Source: JAJXUB01 sp047974805 (GTDB lineage: Bacteria > Actinomycetota > Actinomycetes > Actinomycetales > Dermatophilaceae). Taken from it: a stretch of DNA of 64,000 bases. Below the pieces are notes generated by a model, which worked only from the letters and a program-made list of their open reading frames with translations, ran no database searches and was not told the DNA's origin. Below are positions 17,712 through 26,056 of the stretch, one piece after another. The DNA lies in the NCBI GenBank assembly GCA_047974805.1, contig JBKECS010000066.1, positions 38,841 through 102,840 of the forward strand, in the 5' to 3' direction. The position numbers and the translations under genes are program-made. Every line of letters starts with the position of its first letter. Position 1 is the stretch's first letter.

Positions 17712-18494
17712 CTAGTGGGTGCTGTGGTCGCGTCCCAGCCTGCGCAGGTGCGCCGCCGCGAGACCAACAAGGACCCCCAACCAGACGGCGACGCTGATGG
17801 CATACGGTGTCGGATTGTCATGGCGGGCACCTGGTAGGCCCCGTCCGATGCTCGACCCGCTGAGTAGCCGCCATAGCCCGCCGAGGGGGTGAAGCACCAG
17901 GTACGCGCCATACTCAGGCACGATGAGCAGCGCGGCGAAAGACGCCCCAGCGGCTGTTGCGACCACGATGGCACGAGTTCCCGATTCGGCCGCCAGGAAC
18001 AAGCACCACGCCAGCGCAACAGCGACACAGATGACTACGGGTCCCAACGCGGCAACCGTGAACATGTAGGCGGGTGGGATCATGGGTACTGCGGGATGAC
18101 TGGTGAGGGCACGAAAGGCCATATCGCCCTGTGCTCCCAAGCCAGCCGAGAGCAGAACGACCAGCCATGATGCACACCCAGCGATAGCCGCGACGAGGGC
18201 CTGGGCGATGGCGATTGTCCTTGGGTTCTCTCCGTGCTGGAGGCGCTCAGGGAACCGGCCACTGTCCAGGTCAGCACCGAGGAGCATCGCCAGCGCGGCC
18301 AGAGCGACGACAACACCTACCCCCGCACCGAGGAAGCCGCCATTGACGACGCCCCATTGACCTAGCGTTTCGGGGTCACCGTTGAGCCACACAGGGGTGA
18401 GAACGGCGACCGAAGCCGCCATCAACGCGACGGGCAAGGCAACCCAGACAAGTCCTGGTTGGGCACGGGTACGCCACTCATTCCAGGTCGCCAT
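17712..18494 (-). CDS. ABC-2-like membrane permease, second subunit of cassette
   Basis: This is a protein of about 260 residues with six or so hydrophobic segments and no soluble domain. The N-terminus MATWNEWRTRAQPGL resembles ABC-2 permeases, which start with an EW-type motif before the first helix. ATG 18494 leaves 11 nt after the previous stop; an in-frame ATG at 18551 would overlap that gene by 46 nt and cannot be excluded. It is the last gene of a minus-strand operon behind an ABC ATPase. Substrate unknown. Confidence 0.6.
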   Translation of the reverse strand: MATWNEWRTRAQPGLVWVALPVALMAASVAVLTPVWLNGDPETLGQWGVVNGGFLGAGVGVVVALAALAMLLGADLDSGRFPERLQHGENPRTIAIAQALVAAIAGCASWLVVLLSAGLGAQGDMAFRALTSHPAVPMIPPAYMFTVAALGPVVICVAVALAWCLFLAAESGTRAIVVATAAGASFAALLIVPEYGAYLVLHPLGGLWRLLSGSSIGRGLPGARHDNPTPYAISVAVWLGVLVGLAAAHLRRLGRDHSTH

Positions 18495-18505
18495 GGCCAG
18501 CGTGC

Positions 18506-19696
18506 TCACGGACTGGCGCACGGCTGTTCGGCAATGGAAGCCACGCGCCATGCTCGGTCAGGATGCACCAGGCACGCGTGGAAAGCGTGTCCATCGATAT
18601 CGATAAGCAGGTCAGCGGCACGGATCGTTGGTGAGGAGTGCACGCTCACAATGGCGTTTCGGGTGGCCTGGGCGAAGTTGGCTGGCAGGCTGACCATGAT
18701 GACGCCAGCAGCACCCGTGACCGCGAGCTTGTCGGCGCTCGTCACCCGGCCGGCCGCATAGAACGTCAAGAACTGACGAAGGGTCGCCTCGGCACCTATG
18801 CCGCGCTGCACCTGGACATGGGTGGAATACCGCGCGGGGTACGGCACCGCCTCACCCATCGTCGGTCCGGCGCACATAAGAACCGCGGAGACGATCAAGC
18901 AGCCTGAGACCCATCGTCTGCGCGTGCGTGTACTGGCGCGGGCCAAGCCCCACCGAGAATGCGCTGCCCCTTCGTAAGGGCGTCTCCCGACAAGGCGCAG
19001 TTCCTCGACCGGTTCCCTCGTGCGCAAGATCACGACACACGCCAGCCATGATCCTGCCACGCTCATCCCCGACAGGAGGCTCACGAAAACACCGCTGCCG
19101 TTGCCCGGCGGAATCACCGAAACGGCCGAAATGGGCGACAGCGCTAGCACGAGAGTTCGACCGGACAATCGGGGACCAAACCACGCCATCAACGGCACCA
19201 GGCACACTGTCACGGTCAACGCGACTGCGGCGGATCTCCTCCGGCCCCAGGACAGAACCGTCGCCCACCCGACAGCTGTAGGCACGGCAAGATAGGTCAA
19301 GGTGATGATGGGCCAGGCCGCCGCGGAAGCGAATCTTTCCTCAGGCTGAGTGTGCAGGCGGGACGCCGCAAGCGCCGTGAGGGTGATGGCGAGTGTCGCG
19401 CCAGTCACGGTAAGCAGGAGGGTCAGGAATATTCGTGACCGGAAGGCACGCGCCGAAGTCCCGGCAAGATGGTTGCCGGTCTCCGCCGCCGCTTCCGTCG
19501 AGGCACCCCACACCGAGGCCACCAACAACACCCCAGCAGTCCCAGAGAACACCGACGCCACAGACGACGCCCCCGACAATGCAAGCTCCAAGCTTGGGGC
19601 ACCAATTGCCCAGACAACACCACACGCGATCACCGTGGCGACAACAAGGACCCAAAAAGCGACCTCACGTCGCATCACCGCGACGGCGCCCCTCAT
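18506..19696 (-). CDS. ABC-type membrane permease subunit, large
   Basis: A 396-residue polytopic protein with a cytoplasmic N-terminus (MRGAVAVMRREV) and about seven hydrophobic stretches, plus a C-terminal soluble portion of roughly 110 residues (from about residue 285) probably outside the membrane. It starts at the overlapping GTG/ATGA junction with the ABC ATPase (4 nt), so they are translationally coupled. It has no close named family that I recognise. Context points to an exporter or self-immunity permease for the peptide encoded upstream; that is inference. Confidence 0.6.
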   Translation of the reverse strand: MRGAVAVMRREVAFWVLVVATVIACGVVWAIGAPSLELALSGASSVASVFSGTAGVLLVASVWGASTEAAAETGNHLAGTSARAFRSRIFLTLLLTVTGATLAITLTALAASRLHTQPEERFASAAAWPIITLTYLAVPTAVGWATVLSWGRRRSAAVALTVTVCLVPLMAWFGPRLSGRTLVLALSPISAVSVIPPGNGSGVFVSLLSGMSVAGSWLACVVILRTREPVEELRLVGRRPYEGAAHSRWGLARASTRTRRRWVSGCLIVSAVLMCAGPTMGEAVPYPARYSTHVQVQRGIGAEATLRQFLTFYAAGRVTSADKLAVTGAAGVIMVSLPANFAQATRNAIVSVHSSPTIRAADLLIDIDGHAFHACLVHPDRAWRVASIAEQPCASP

Positions 19697-20454
19697 GAAG
19701 GACCGGTGATCACAGCGTCGTCGGTTGGGGGATTCCTTCGACTGACGACGGAGAAATAGAGGTCTTCAAGGTTGGTCACGGCCGAAATGTCAGCCATCAA
19801 CCCAGCAGCCAACATCTGACCGCGATTCAGTAGGGCGTAGTTGGTGGCTACCTGCTGGACCTCGTGCAAGAGGTGGCTGGAGACAATGATGGTCCGCCCT
19901 TCAGACCTCAGCTCGAGAATTAGCGTGCTCAGCCATCGGATCCCGAGCGGGTCCAGACCGTTCGTCGGTTCGTCCAGAATGATCAGACCCGCATCAGCGA
20001 GCAGGACACGCGCGATCCCGAGGCGCTGGCGCATGCCCTGGCTGAACTCTCCCACGGGTTTGTTACCGACTTCGTCAAGACCGACCCGTTCCAACACCTC
20101 CTGGCAAACTGTCTTGGCCAGACGCTGAGTAACAAAGACGCTTCGCAGGTTCTCCAGCGCAGTGAGCCGATTGAACAAGCGTGGTTCCTCGACCAGGCCG
20201 GCGACCCTCGGAGTGGGAGTGTAGGGCCGAACAGCACCACTGGCCCATGCGATGTGGCCCTGGTCGGGGCGCACGCTCGCCAGGATGCATCGCAGTAGCG
20301 TCGTCTTGCCCGAACCATTCGCCCCCACTAGCCCCAGACAAGCACCGCGGGCCACCTCGATGTCCACCGGGCCCAAGGTGAAGGCTGCGCCTCTGGACTT
20401 CACCAGTCCGGTGATCGTCAGGCCTCCGGTGCCGACGGGAGTTCCTGATGCCAC
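19693..20454 (-). CDS. ABC transporter ATP-binding protein (BcrA/CcmA-like)
   Basis: A 253-residue nucleotide-binding subunit with Walker A GANGSGKT, Q-loop region, signature FSQGMRQRL, Walker B LIILDEPTNG and the H-loop VSSHLLHE, all intact. GTG 20454 is preferred because GGAGGGG lies upstream and the fold begins there; longer readings run into the preceding gene's frame. It overlaps the end of the preceding hypothetical gene by 37 nt and the next permease by 4 nt. Such ATPases pair with ABC-2 permeases in drug or bacteriocin export and immunity. Confidence 0.88.
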   Translation of the reverse strand: MASGTPVGTGGLTITGLVKSRGAAFTLGPVDIEVARGACLGLVGANGSGKTTLLRCILASVRPDQGHIAWASGAVRPYTPTPRVAGLVEEPRLFNRLTALENLRSVFVTQRLAKTVCQEVLERVGLDEVGNKPVGEFSQGMRQRLGIARVLLADAGLIILDEPTNGLDPLGIRWLSTLILELRSEGRTIIVSSHLLHEVQQVATNYALLNRGQMLAAGLMADISAVTNLEDLYFSVVSRRNPPTDDAVITGPS

Positions 20455-20993
20455 GTCACCCTCCCCTCCATATCGGCAAGCACGAATCCTCCCGATGAAA
20501 GGAACCGCACCGAGGCGGCCCCCGGGTACGTGTGCAACGTCTTCCCGGTTTGGTCGTAGATTGTCACTGCATGTCCAAACACCACAGTGCTCTTCGAGAC
20601 GCGGCACTGCGCATCACCCGTGGCCTCGGCCGGCAGCGGAATCTCACGCTCCTTCACGGTGAAGACGTTCCCGATAACGGCGCGGGACCCGTCGACGCTG
20701 GTGCAAGCCCGCATCCCACGTGTCGGTGTTACCACCCAACCGGTCTTGGTCAGCCGCACCAAGTAGACCAGGCTTTGGGTCGGATCCTCCGTAAAGGCGA
20801 CGATCTGGCCGGACTGATCACCGTCGTCCATCGTGATTGATGACTCAGGAATTGGCAGGGCATACCGATGTATGGATCCGTCGGCATGCAACGACTCCAG
20901 GGTGCCCACGCCCCTGGCGTCTGACACCGTGCGCAGGGATCCCCCCGGATCAACCGACAGGATGATGTTCACACCCCCGTGGGTTGCTCCCAC
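20418..20993 (-). CDS. Hypothetical protein, possibly a 5'-truncated beta-propeller gene
   Basis: The 191-residue product has repeated short strands of the kind seen in beta-propellers (for example SLHADGSIHRYALP, DQTGKTLHTYPG). No membrane segment or signal peptide is present in the visible part. Start GTG 20993 has no ribosome site. The in-frame stretch upstream back to a TAG at about 21090 stays open without a start codon and still encodes protein-like sequence such as RVVWIGKVACPVG. The gene may have lost its 5' end. It lies inside the peptide/ABC operon. Confidence 0.45.
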   Translation of the reverse strand: MGATHGGVNIILSVDPGGSLRTVSDARGVGTLESLHADGSIHRYALPIPESSITMDDGDQSGQIVAFTEDPTQSLVYLVRLTKTGWVVTPTRGMRACTSVDGSRAVIGNVFTVKEREIPLPAEATGDAQCRVSKSTVVFGHAVTIYDQTGKTLHTYPGAASVRFLSSGGFVLADMEGRVTWHQELPSAPEA

Positions 20994-21193
20994 CGGACAG
21001 GCAACCTTCCCGATCCATACAACGCGGGGGCAGGGTCTGCCTCCAACCCGTGAGAATCGCCGGTCAACACTGCCGCGGGACCGTGCCTAACACACGATTG
21101 TTGGACTCGTCAGCCGCGCGCCGTTTCTTGCCACACGGTAAGACCTGAACGAGTCACGCCCCGGGCCACACTATCGACCATGACGACCGCACC

Positions 21194-21376
21194 CTAGCTG
21201 TCGGCGCGAAGGATGGTCGGCGCGGCGTCCAGCCAGGTCATGTCCACCGTGACCTCAGGGGGAGCCTCGCTGTCCTGCTGTCCAAACGTCAGGTAGAGGA
21301 CGAAGGCTCCGACACAACTGGCAACGAAGGCACCAACGGCTAGCCGCACAATCCTGGGACTATCCGGTCGGGCCAT
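21194..21376 (-). CDS. Small single-pass membrane protein in the peptide/ABC cassette
   Basis: A 60-residue protein with a basic N-terminus (MARPDSPRIVR), one hydrophobic helix (LAVGAFVASCVGAFVLYLTF) and an acidic tail. ATG 21376 lies 17 nt inside the end of the peptide gene. Size, topology and position suit a self-protection or accessory protein for the secreted peptide, but this is inference from context only. Confidence 0.5.
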   Translation of the reverse strand: MARPDSPRIVRLAVGAFVASCVGAFVLYLTFGQQDSEAPPEVTVDMTWLDAAPTILRADS

Positions 21377-21625
21377 GGCTCAGGTGCCGCCTCGCCGAGT
21401 TCAGTAGAGCCAAGAGATTGCACTCGCGTCGAGAGCTCCCATTGTCATACCAGGTGTTGAACCCCGACGCGGAATACGCACGTCCCGCAGCGCTCGCGCT
21501 GCAGGACTTGACCGTTGTTGAGTTGTACGAGGCAAAAGCGACGCCCGTACTGCCTCCCATCAAGGCAGCAACTGCCACCGTGACCGCAGCTGCCCCCCCT
21601 TTGACAAACGTGGGAAAATGTTCAT
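21360..21625 (-). pseudogene. Small secreted cationic peptide precursor, interrupted by a G7 tract
   Basis: ATG 21625 has a strong GGAGGG site 5 nt upstream and reads MNIFPRLSKGG. At the run of seven G (21599-21593) the frame then goes to a quick stop. Adding one G would continue in a frame that encodes a hydrophobic signal region AAAVTVAVAALMGG, a cleavage site AFA, and a mature peptide of about 55 residues with two Cys and eight Lys, Arg or His residues (segment FNTWYDNGSSRREC). The precursor would be 88 residues. The alternative start GTG 21578 has no ribosome site and no charged n-region. It could be a true break, a phase-variable tract or a read error. Confidence 0.6.
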
Positions 21626-21781
21626 AAATCCCTCCCGATTCTTCACAGTGATGGCCCGCGTCCCGGAGACACCATGCTCGTGGTTGACCCGGCGATCACC
21701 GGTGACGAGGTATGACGTTATCCCGCCGACGGCTGAGGTTCCACCGGAACGGGCCGTATCCACGATTCCGCCTTCCGGCCA

Positions 21782-21816
21782 AACACTGATGAGATCGTGC
21801 GATGGTCATCAGTGTT
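21782..21816 (-). terminator. Hairpin after plsC
   Basis: Arms AACACTGATGA (21782-21792) and TCATCAGTGTT (21806-21816) are perfectly complementary over 11 bp with a 13-nt loop. On the minus strand it follows the plsC stop by 17 nt and continues into TTTGG. It separates plsC from the peptide/ABC operon, which therefore needs its own promoter in 21626-21781. Confidence 0.65.
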
Positions 21817-21833
21817 GCAGGCGAAGGCCGACC

Positions 21834-22541
21834 TCAGACCTCGAAGGGCGGGGCCGGGGCGGTGCCGCCGAGCCGGGCGGGTAGGAAGCGCAGGTCGTCC
21901 CCGGTCAATGGCGGGTAGCGATCCTGTTGTCCGCGCAGTTGGGCGATCATCACCTCACGCAGCCGCGCGGTGGCCTCCTCGGCATTGTCCGGGCGAGCAA
22001 CGGTCAACGGCGCTCCCACGGTGACGAAGATCGGCACGTTGGAGCGGCCGAGCCGTTTCGCCTTCACGCCCTTGGTCCACAACCGCTGCGACCCCCAGAC
22101 CGTCGTCGGCAGGATCGGCGCCCCTGCAGCCTGGGCCATCCGGACCGCCCCGGACTTGAAAGCCTTGATCTCCAGCGACTGCGAGATAGTCGCCTCCGGG
22201 AAGACCCCGACGATCTCGCCGTCCTTCAACGCATTCACCGCCGCCCGGAAGGCCCCCATCCCGGCCGCCCGATCCACCGGGATGTGGCGCATCGATCGCA
22301 ACAGCGGACCCGCGACCGGATTGGCGAAGACCTCCTCCTTGGCCATGAATCGCACCATCCGGCCGGCCGGACGCGCCGCCAGGCCCGCATAGAGGTAATC
22401 CAAATAGGAAATGTGGTTGATCGCCATGACCGCCCCGCCGCTGGCCGGCACGTTCGCGCCTCCGCGGATGTCGAACTTCAGCCCTTGTGCGAGGAACACA
22501 CTCCTGGCAAGACCGATGACCGGCGCGTAGACCCATTCCAT
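21834..22541 (-). CDS. plsC: Lysophospholipid (1-acylglycerol-3-phosphate) acyltransferase
   Basis: A 235-residue PlsC-domain enzyme that adds a second acyl chain in phosphatidic acid or related lipid synthesis. The NHX4D catalytic motif is NHISYLD near residue 50, and the FPEATIS segment is the family variant of the EGTR block. The N-terminal segment is amphipathic and hydrophobic, so it is probably membrane-associated. ATG 22541 is 6 nt after the -10 box TACGCT, so the message is likely leaderless; longer upstream readings overlap valS and are rejected. Confidence 0.88.
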   Translation of the reverse strand: MEWVYAPVIGLARSVFLAQGLKFDIRGGANVPASGGAVMAINHISYLDYLYAGLAARPAGRMVRFMAKEEVFANPVAGPLLRSMRHIPVDRAAGMGAFRAAVNALKDGEIVGVFPEATISQSLEIKAFKSGAVRMAQAAGAPILPTTVWGSQRLWTKGVKAKRLGRSNVPIFVTVGAPLTVARPDNAEEATARLREVMIAQLRGQQDRYPPLTGDDLRFLPARLGGTAPAPPFEV

Positions 22542-22547
22542 AGCCCG

Positions 22548-22553
22548 AGCGTA
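22548..22553 (-). promoter_or_regulatory. -10 box of leaderless plsC promoter
   Basis: On the minus strand TACGCT is followed by six bases and the plsC ATG. No Shine-Dalgarno is seen. Confidence 0.5.
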
Positions 22554-22629
22554 GGCCACACCGGCCAGGCCGTGCTCGGGTCGCGAACCGGATTGGGGAC
22601 GGCGTGAGGCTTCTGGGAAACTGGCGGAC

Positions 22630-25284
22630 ATGACCACAGGCCCCACCGCATCGTCCCGGATCCCCGAGCGCCCCTCGCTTGATGGACTCGAGGAGAAATG
22701 GGGCCAGGTATGGCGCGAGAACGACACGTATGCCTTCGACGCCGCCGCGGCACTGGCCGCCGAGCGCGAGCAGATCTGGGCCATCGACACTCCCCCGCCG
22801 ACCGCCAGCGGATCCTTGCACCTCGGTCACGTGTTCGGCTACACCCAGGCCGACTGCATCGCCCGCTTCAAACGGATGAAGGGGCTGCACGTCTTCTACC
22901 CGATCGGGTGGGATGACAACGGCCTGCCGACCGAGCGACGGGTGCAGAACTACTACGGGGTGCGCGGCGATGCGAGCCTGCACTTCGACCCCGACTTCAC
23001 CCCGCCTCAGACCGGCGGTGAGGGCAAGTCGACCAAGGCCGCCGATCAGGTGCCGATCAGCCGCCGCAACTTCATCGATCTCTGCGAGATCCTCACCGTC
23101 GAGGACGAACAGACCTTCGAGGACACCTTTCGTCGGCTCGGGCTGAGCCTGGACTGGAACGTCCAGTACCGCACAATCGACGAGCATTCCCGGGCCACCG
23201 CCCAGCAGGCATTCCTGCGCAACCTTGCCCGTGGCGAGGCATACCAGTCCGAAGCCCCCGGCCTGTGGGACGTCACTTTCCAGTCCGCCGTCGCCCAGGC
23301 CGAGCTCGAAGCCCGGGATTATCCGGGCGCCTACCACCGGGTCGCCTTCCACACCGGCACTGGGCCTACGGACGATGCGGTGTACATCGAGACCACTCGT
23401 CCGGAGCTGCTGCCTGCCTGCGTCGCGCTCATCGCCAACCCGGAGGATGAGCGGTACACGCACCTCTTCGGCACGACCGTGACCTCGCCGGTGTTCGGGG
23501 TTGCCGTGCCCGTGCTAGCCCACCCCGCGGCGGAGATGGACAAGGGCGCCGGCATCGCCATGTGCTGCACGTTCGGTGACCTCACCGACGTGCAGTGGTG
23601 GCGCGAGCTGCAGCTGCCGACCCGTTCGATCATCACCCGCGCCGGTCGGATCGCGCCGGAGACCCCGAGCTGGATCACCTCCGCCACCGGTGACGCAACG
23701 TATGCCGATATGGCCGGCAAGACCGTCTACTCCGCCCGGGCAGTCGTCGTCGATGCCCTCCGAGAGTCCGGCGATCTGGACGGGGAGCCGAAGGCCACCC
23801 AGCGCAAGGCGAACTTCTTCGAAAAGGGCGACAAGCCGCTGGAGATCGTCACCTCTCGGCAGTGGTACATCCGCAACGGTGGCCGCGACGCCGATCTGCG
23901 CGCGGAGTTGGTCGCTCGCGGTGAGGAGATCGCCTGGCACCCGGCATACATGCGCTCCCGGTACGAGAACTGGGTCGGCGGCCTCAACGGGGATTGGCTG
24001 GTCTCCCGGCAACGGTTCTTCGGGGTGCCCATCCCGGTCTGGTATGCCGTGGGGGCCGACGGCGAGATCGACTACGAAACCCGGATCGTGCCGGGCGAGG
24101 ATGCGCTGCCGGTCGACCCGGCGTCCGAGCCGGCGCCCGGATTCGAGGAGTCCCAGCGCGGCATACCGGGCGGGTTTGTCGGGGACCCTGACGTCATGGA
24201 CACCTGGGCGACGAGTTCGCTGTCACCGCAGATCGCCGCCGGATGGCGTGGTGGGCCGGGCTACAACCCGGAGCTGTTCGCCAAGATCTTCCCCTTCGAC
24301 CAGCGGCCGCAGGGCCACGACATCATCCGGACCTGGCTGTTCGCCACCGTGGTGCGGGCCCACCTGGAAGACGGCACGATCCCGTGGACGAACGCGACGA
24401 TCAACGGGTGGATTCTCGATCCGGACCGCAAGAAGATGTCCAAGTCCAAGGGCAACGCGACGACCCCGATCGACCTGCTCATCGACCATGGCACCGACGC
24501 GGTCCGCTATTGGGCCGCGGCGGCACGTCCGGGCACCGACACGGCGTTCGACACTGCGCAGATGAAGGTCGGGCGCCGCTTGGCCATCAAATTGCTCAAC
24601 GCGAGCAAGTTCGCGCTCGGTATCGGCGCTGATGACGAGATCACCGTGCCGTCGGTTGATGACGCCTTGCCTGCCGTCACCCACGCGCTGGATGTGTCCA
24701 TGCTCGCCCGTCTGGCCGGAGTGGTCGAGGCGGCCGGCGCGGCATACGAGGCCATGGACTACGCCCGGGCTCTGGAAGTCAGCGAAACCTTCTTCTGGAG
24801 CTTCTGCGACGACTACCTGGAGCTGGTCAAGGACCGCGCCTACGGCGGTCGCGGCGAGCAGGGTGCACGCTCGGCACGGGCTGCCCTGCGGCTCGCCCTC
24901 GATGTGCAGCTGCGGCTGTTCGCGCCGGTGCTGTCCTTCGCTGCCGAAGAGGTCTGGTCCTGGTTCCACGACGGATCAGTGCACGTGGCGAACTGGCCAA
25001 CGCCGGCGGAGCTCCGCCCCAGCGTGGACGCAGATCCGGACATGTTGCCCGTCGTGGCGGCAGCACTCTCAGGGATCCGCAAGGCCAAGTCGGACGCCAA
25101 GCTCGGGATGAGGGCCGAGGTGGCCTCGATGACGCTGGTCGCCTCGCGCTCGGACGCGGATCGGATTGCTGCGGGCGAGGCTGACCTACGCGCGGCCGGC
25201 CGGGTCAGCGGCGAGTTCACCCTCGTCGACGGTGAGCATCTCGAAGTCAAGGACACCGTCCTCATCCCGGTCGCAAAACCCTGA
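22630..25284 (+). CDS. valS: Valyl-tRNA synthetase
   Basis: An 884-residue class I synthetase charging tRNA-Val. The HIGH-type motif HLGH is at residues 64-67 in TASGSLHLGHVFGY, and the KMSKS loop is KKMSKSKGN near residue 602. The CP1 editing domain lies between them, and the C-terminal part is the anticodon-binding domain. The segment GWDDNGLPTERRVQNYYG is typical of ValS. ATG 22630 lies 88 nt from the divergent plsC start; GAAACT 7 nt upstream is a weak -10 candidate. No T-box is visible here, unlike for ileS. It ends at a large hairpin shared with the next gene. Confidence 0.96.
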   Translation: MTTGPTASSRIPERPSLDGLEEKWGQVWRENDTYAFDAAAALAAEREQIWAIDTPPPTASGSLHLGHVFGYTQADCIARFKRMKGLHVFYPIGWDDNGLPTERRVQNYYGVRGDASLHFDPDFTPPQTGGEGKSTKAADQVPISRRNFIDLCEILTVEDEQTFEDTFRRLGLSLDWNVQYRTIDEHSRATAQQAFLRNLARGEAYQSEAPGLWDVTFQSAVAQAELEARDYPGAYHRVAFHTGTGPTDDAVYIETTRPELLPACVALIANPEDERYTHLFGTTVTSPVFGVAVPVLAHPAAEMDKGAGIAMCCTFGDLTDVQWWRELQLPTRSIITRAGRIAPETPSWITSATGDATYADMAGKTVYSARAVVVDALRESGDLDGEPKATQRKANFFEKGDKPLEIVTSRQWYIRNGGRDADLRAELVARGEEIAWHPAYMRSRYENWVGGLNGDWLVSRQRFFGVPIPVWYAVGADGEIDYETRIVPGEDALPVDPASEPAPGFEESQRGIPGGFVGDPDVMDTWATSSLSPQIAAGWRGGPGYNPELFAKIFPFDQRPQGHDIIRTWLFATVVRAHLEDGTIPWTNATINGWILDPDRKKMSKSKGNATTPIDLLIDHGTDAVRYWAAAARPGTDTAFDTAQMKVGRRLAIKLLNASKFALGIGADDEITVPSVDDALPAVTHALDVSMLARLAGVVEAAGAAYEAMDYARALEVSETFFWSFCDDYLELVKDRAYGGRGEQGARSARAALRLALDVQLRLFAPVLSFAAEEVWSWFHDGSVHVANWPTPAELRPSVDADPDMLPVVAAALSGIRKAKSDAKLGMRAEVASMTLVASRSDADRIAAGEADLRAAGRVSGEFTLVDGEHLEVKDTVLIPVAKP

Positions 25285-25294
25285 CCATCCTTGG

Positions 25295-25354
25295 TTGAGT
25301 GTGCGTAACTCGCCCGGGATTCGGTCGGGTCCCGGGCGAGTTACGCACACTCAA
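25295..25354. terminator. Perfect 25-bp inverted repeat between convergent valS and C39-like genes
   Basis: The left arm 25295-25319 starts TTGAGTGTGCGTAACTCG and the right arm 25330-25354 is its exact complement, separated by a 10-nt loop. It lies 10 nt after the valS stop and 5 nt before the end of the minus-strand gene, so it can terminate both. The sequence is much longer and more regular than needed for termination and may belong to a dispersed repeat family. Confidence 0.85.
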
Positions 25355-25359
25355 CGTTG

Positions 25360-26037
25360 TCAGGCGGGGGTCGGCGTGGCCGCTGCCAGGTTTCCGCGGG
25401 CACGCACGGCCCGTTCACCGGTGGGTTCAACGCAGATCCACGGGATGTCCCAGCCGGCCAGCCCCAGCGCGTGTCCGGCGAACTCGTCTCGGCGAAGGAC
25501 CCGGACGGTCCCGCTGGCCGGTTCATAGACCTTCAGTGCTCGATCCCCGTGGCCGGGGAGCACGAGAACGACGTGCCGAGGCAGGTAGTTGTTGCCGACA
25601 TAGAGCACTCCGGGCTCCCCGTCGGCAACGACATCGACCAGCCGGTCATAGTCGGCGACCAACCCCTTCCGGTCCCCAACACGGCACTGGTCGACGGCAT
25701 ACCGTGCGCCAAAGCGGGCCGCACCGAGTTCCAGCTCACGCTTTGCCCCCCAAGGCGGGGTCCCCAGGACCCGCGGCCAGGGTGGCTGTACTGACCGACC
25801 GAGGATCCACAGGCCGTTGGTTCGCCGCATGACGATCCGCTCGTATGCCGCGAACCGTTCCGCCGGGGTTTCTCCCGCCGGGGAGGTTGGAAGGACAGGC
25901 TGGCCGGTCTGTATCCACGAGGCGAACATGGGGTCGACGAGCATGCGGGCCACGGTCAGGCAGGCAGAACCGCAGGTTGTCGGAGACTGTTGAACCGGGC
26001 CGGTGGAGCCGATGGTCAGTCGGAAGGGTGTCGACAC
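25360..26037 (-). CDS. C39-like cysteine peptidase family protein
   Basis: A 225-residue cytoplasmic protein without signal or membrane segment. The N-terminal QQSPTTCGSACL resembles the papain-like C39 Cys site (Cys about residue 22), RHVVLVL would supply the His, and VYEPASG sits where C39 enzymes have the VNDPA-type Asp, here Glu. Function is not known. Start GTG 26037 lies in the 3' arm of the clpX terminator hairpin and has no ribosome site. The Cys position leaves no room for a later start. Confidence 0.6.
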   Translation of the reverse strand: MSTPFRLTIGSTGPVQQSPTTCGSACLTVARMLVDPMFASWIQTGQPVLPTSPAGETPAERFAAYERIVMRRTNGLWILGRSVQPPWPRVLGTPPWGAKRELELGAARFGARYAVDQCRVGDRKGLVADYDRLVDVVADGEPGVLYVGNNYLPRHVVLVLPGHGDRALKVYEPASGTVRVLRRDEFAGHALGLAGWDIPWICVEPTGERAVRARGNLAAATPTPA

Positions 26038-26056
26038 GGCAAGCAGCCGTGTCGAC
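26030..26056 (-). terminator. Hairpin after clpX containing the start codon of the C39-like gene
   Basis: Arms GTCGACACGGC (26030-26040) and GCCGTGTCGAC (26046-26056) are perfectly complementary with a 5-nt loop, directly adjacent to the clpX stop TAA. The GTG of the following gene (26037-26035) lies within its 3' arm on the minus strand. Confidence 0.7.
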
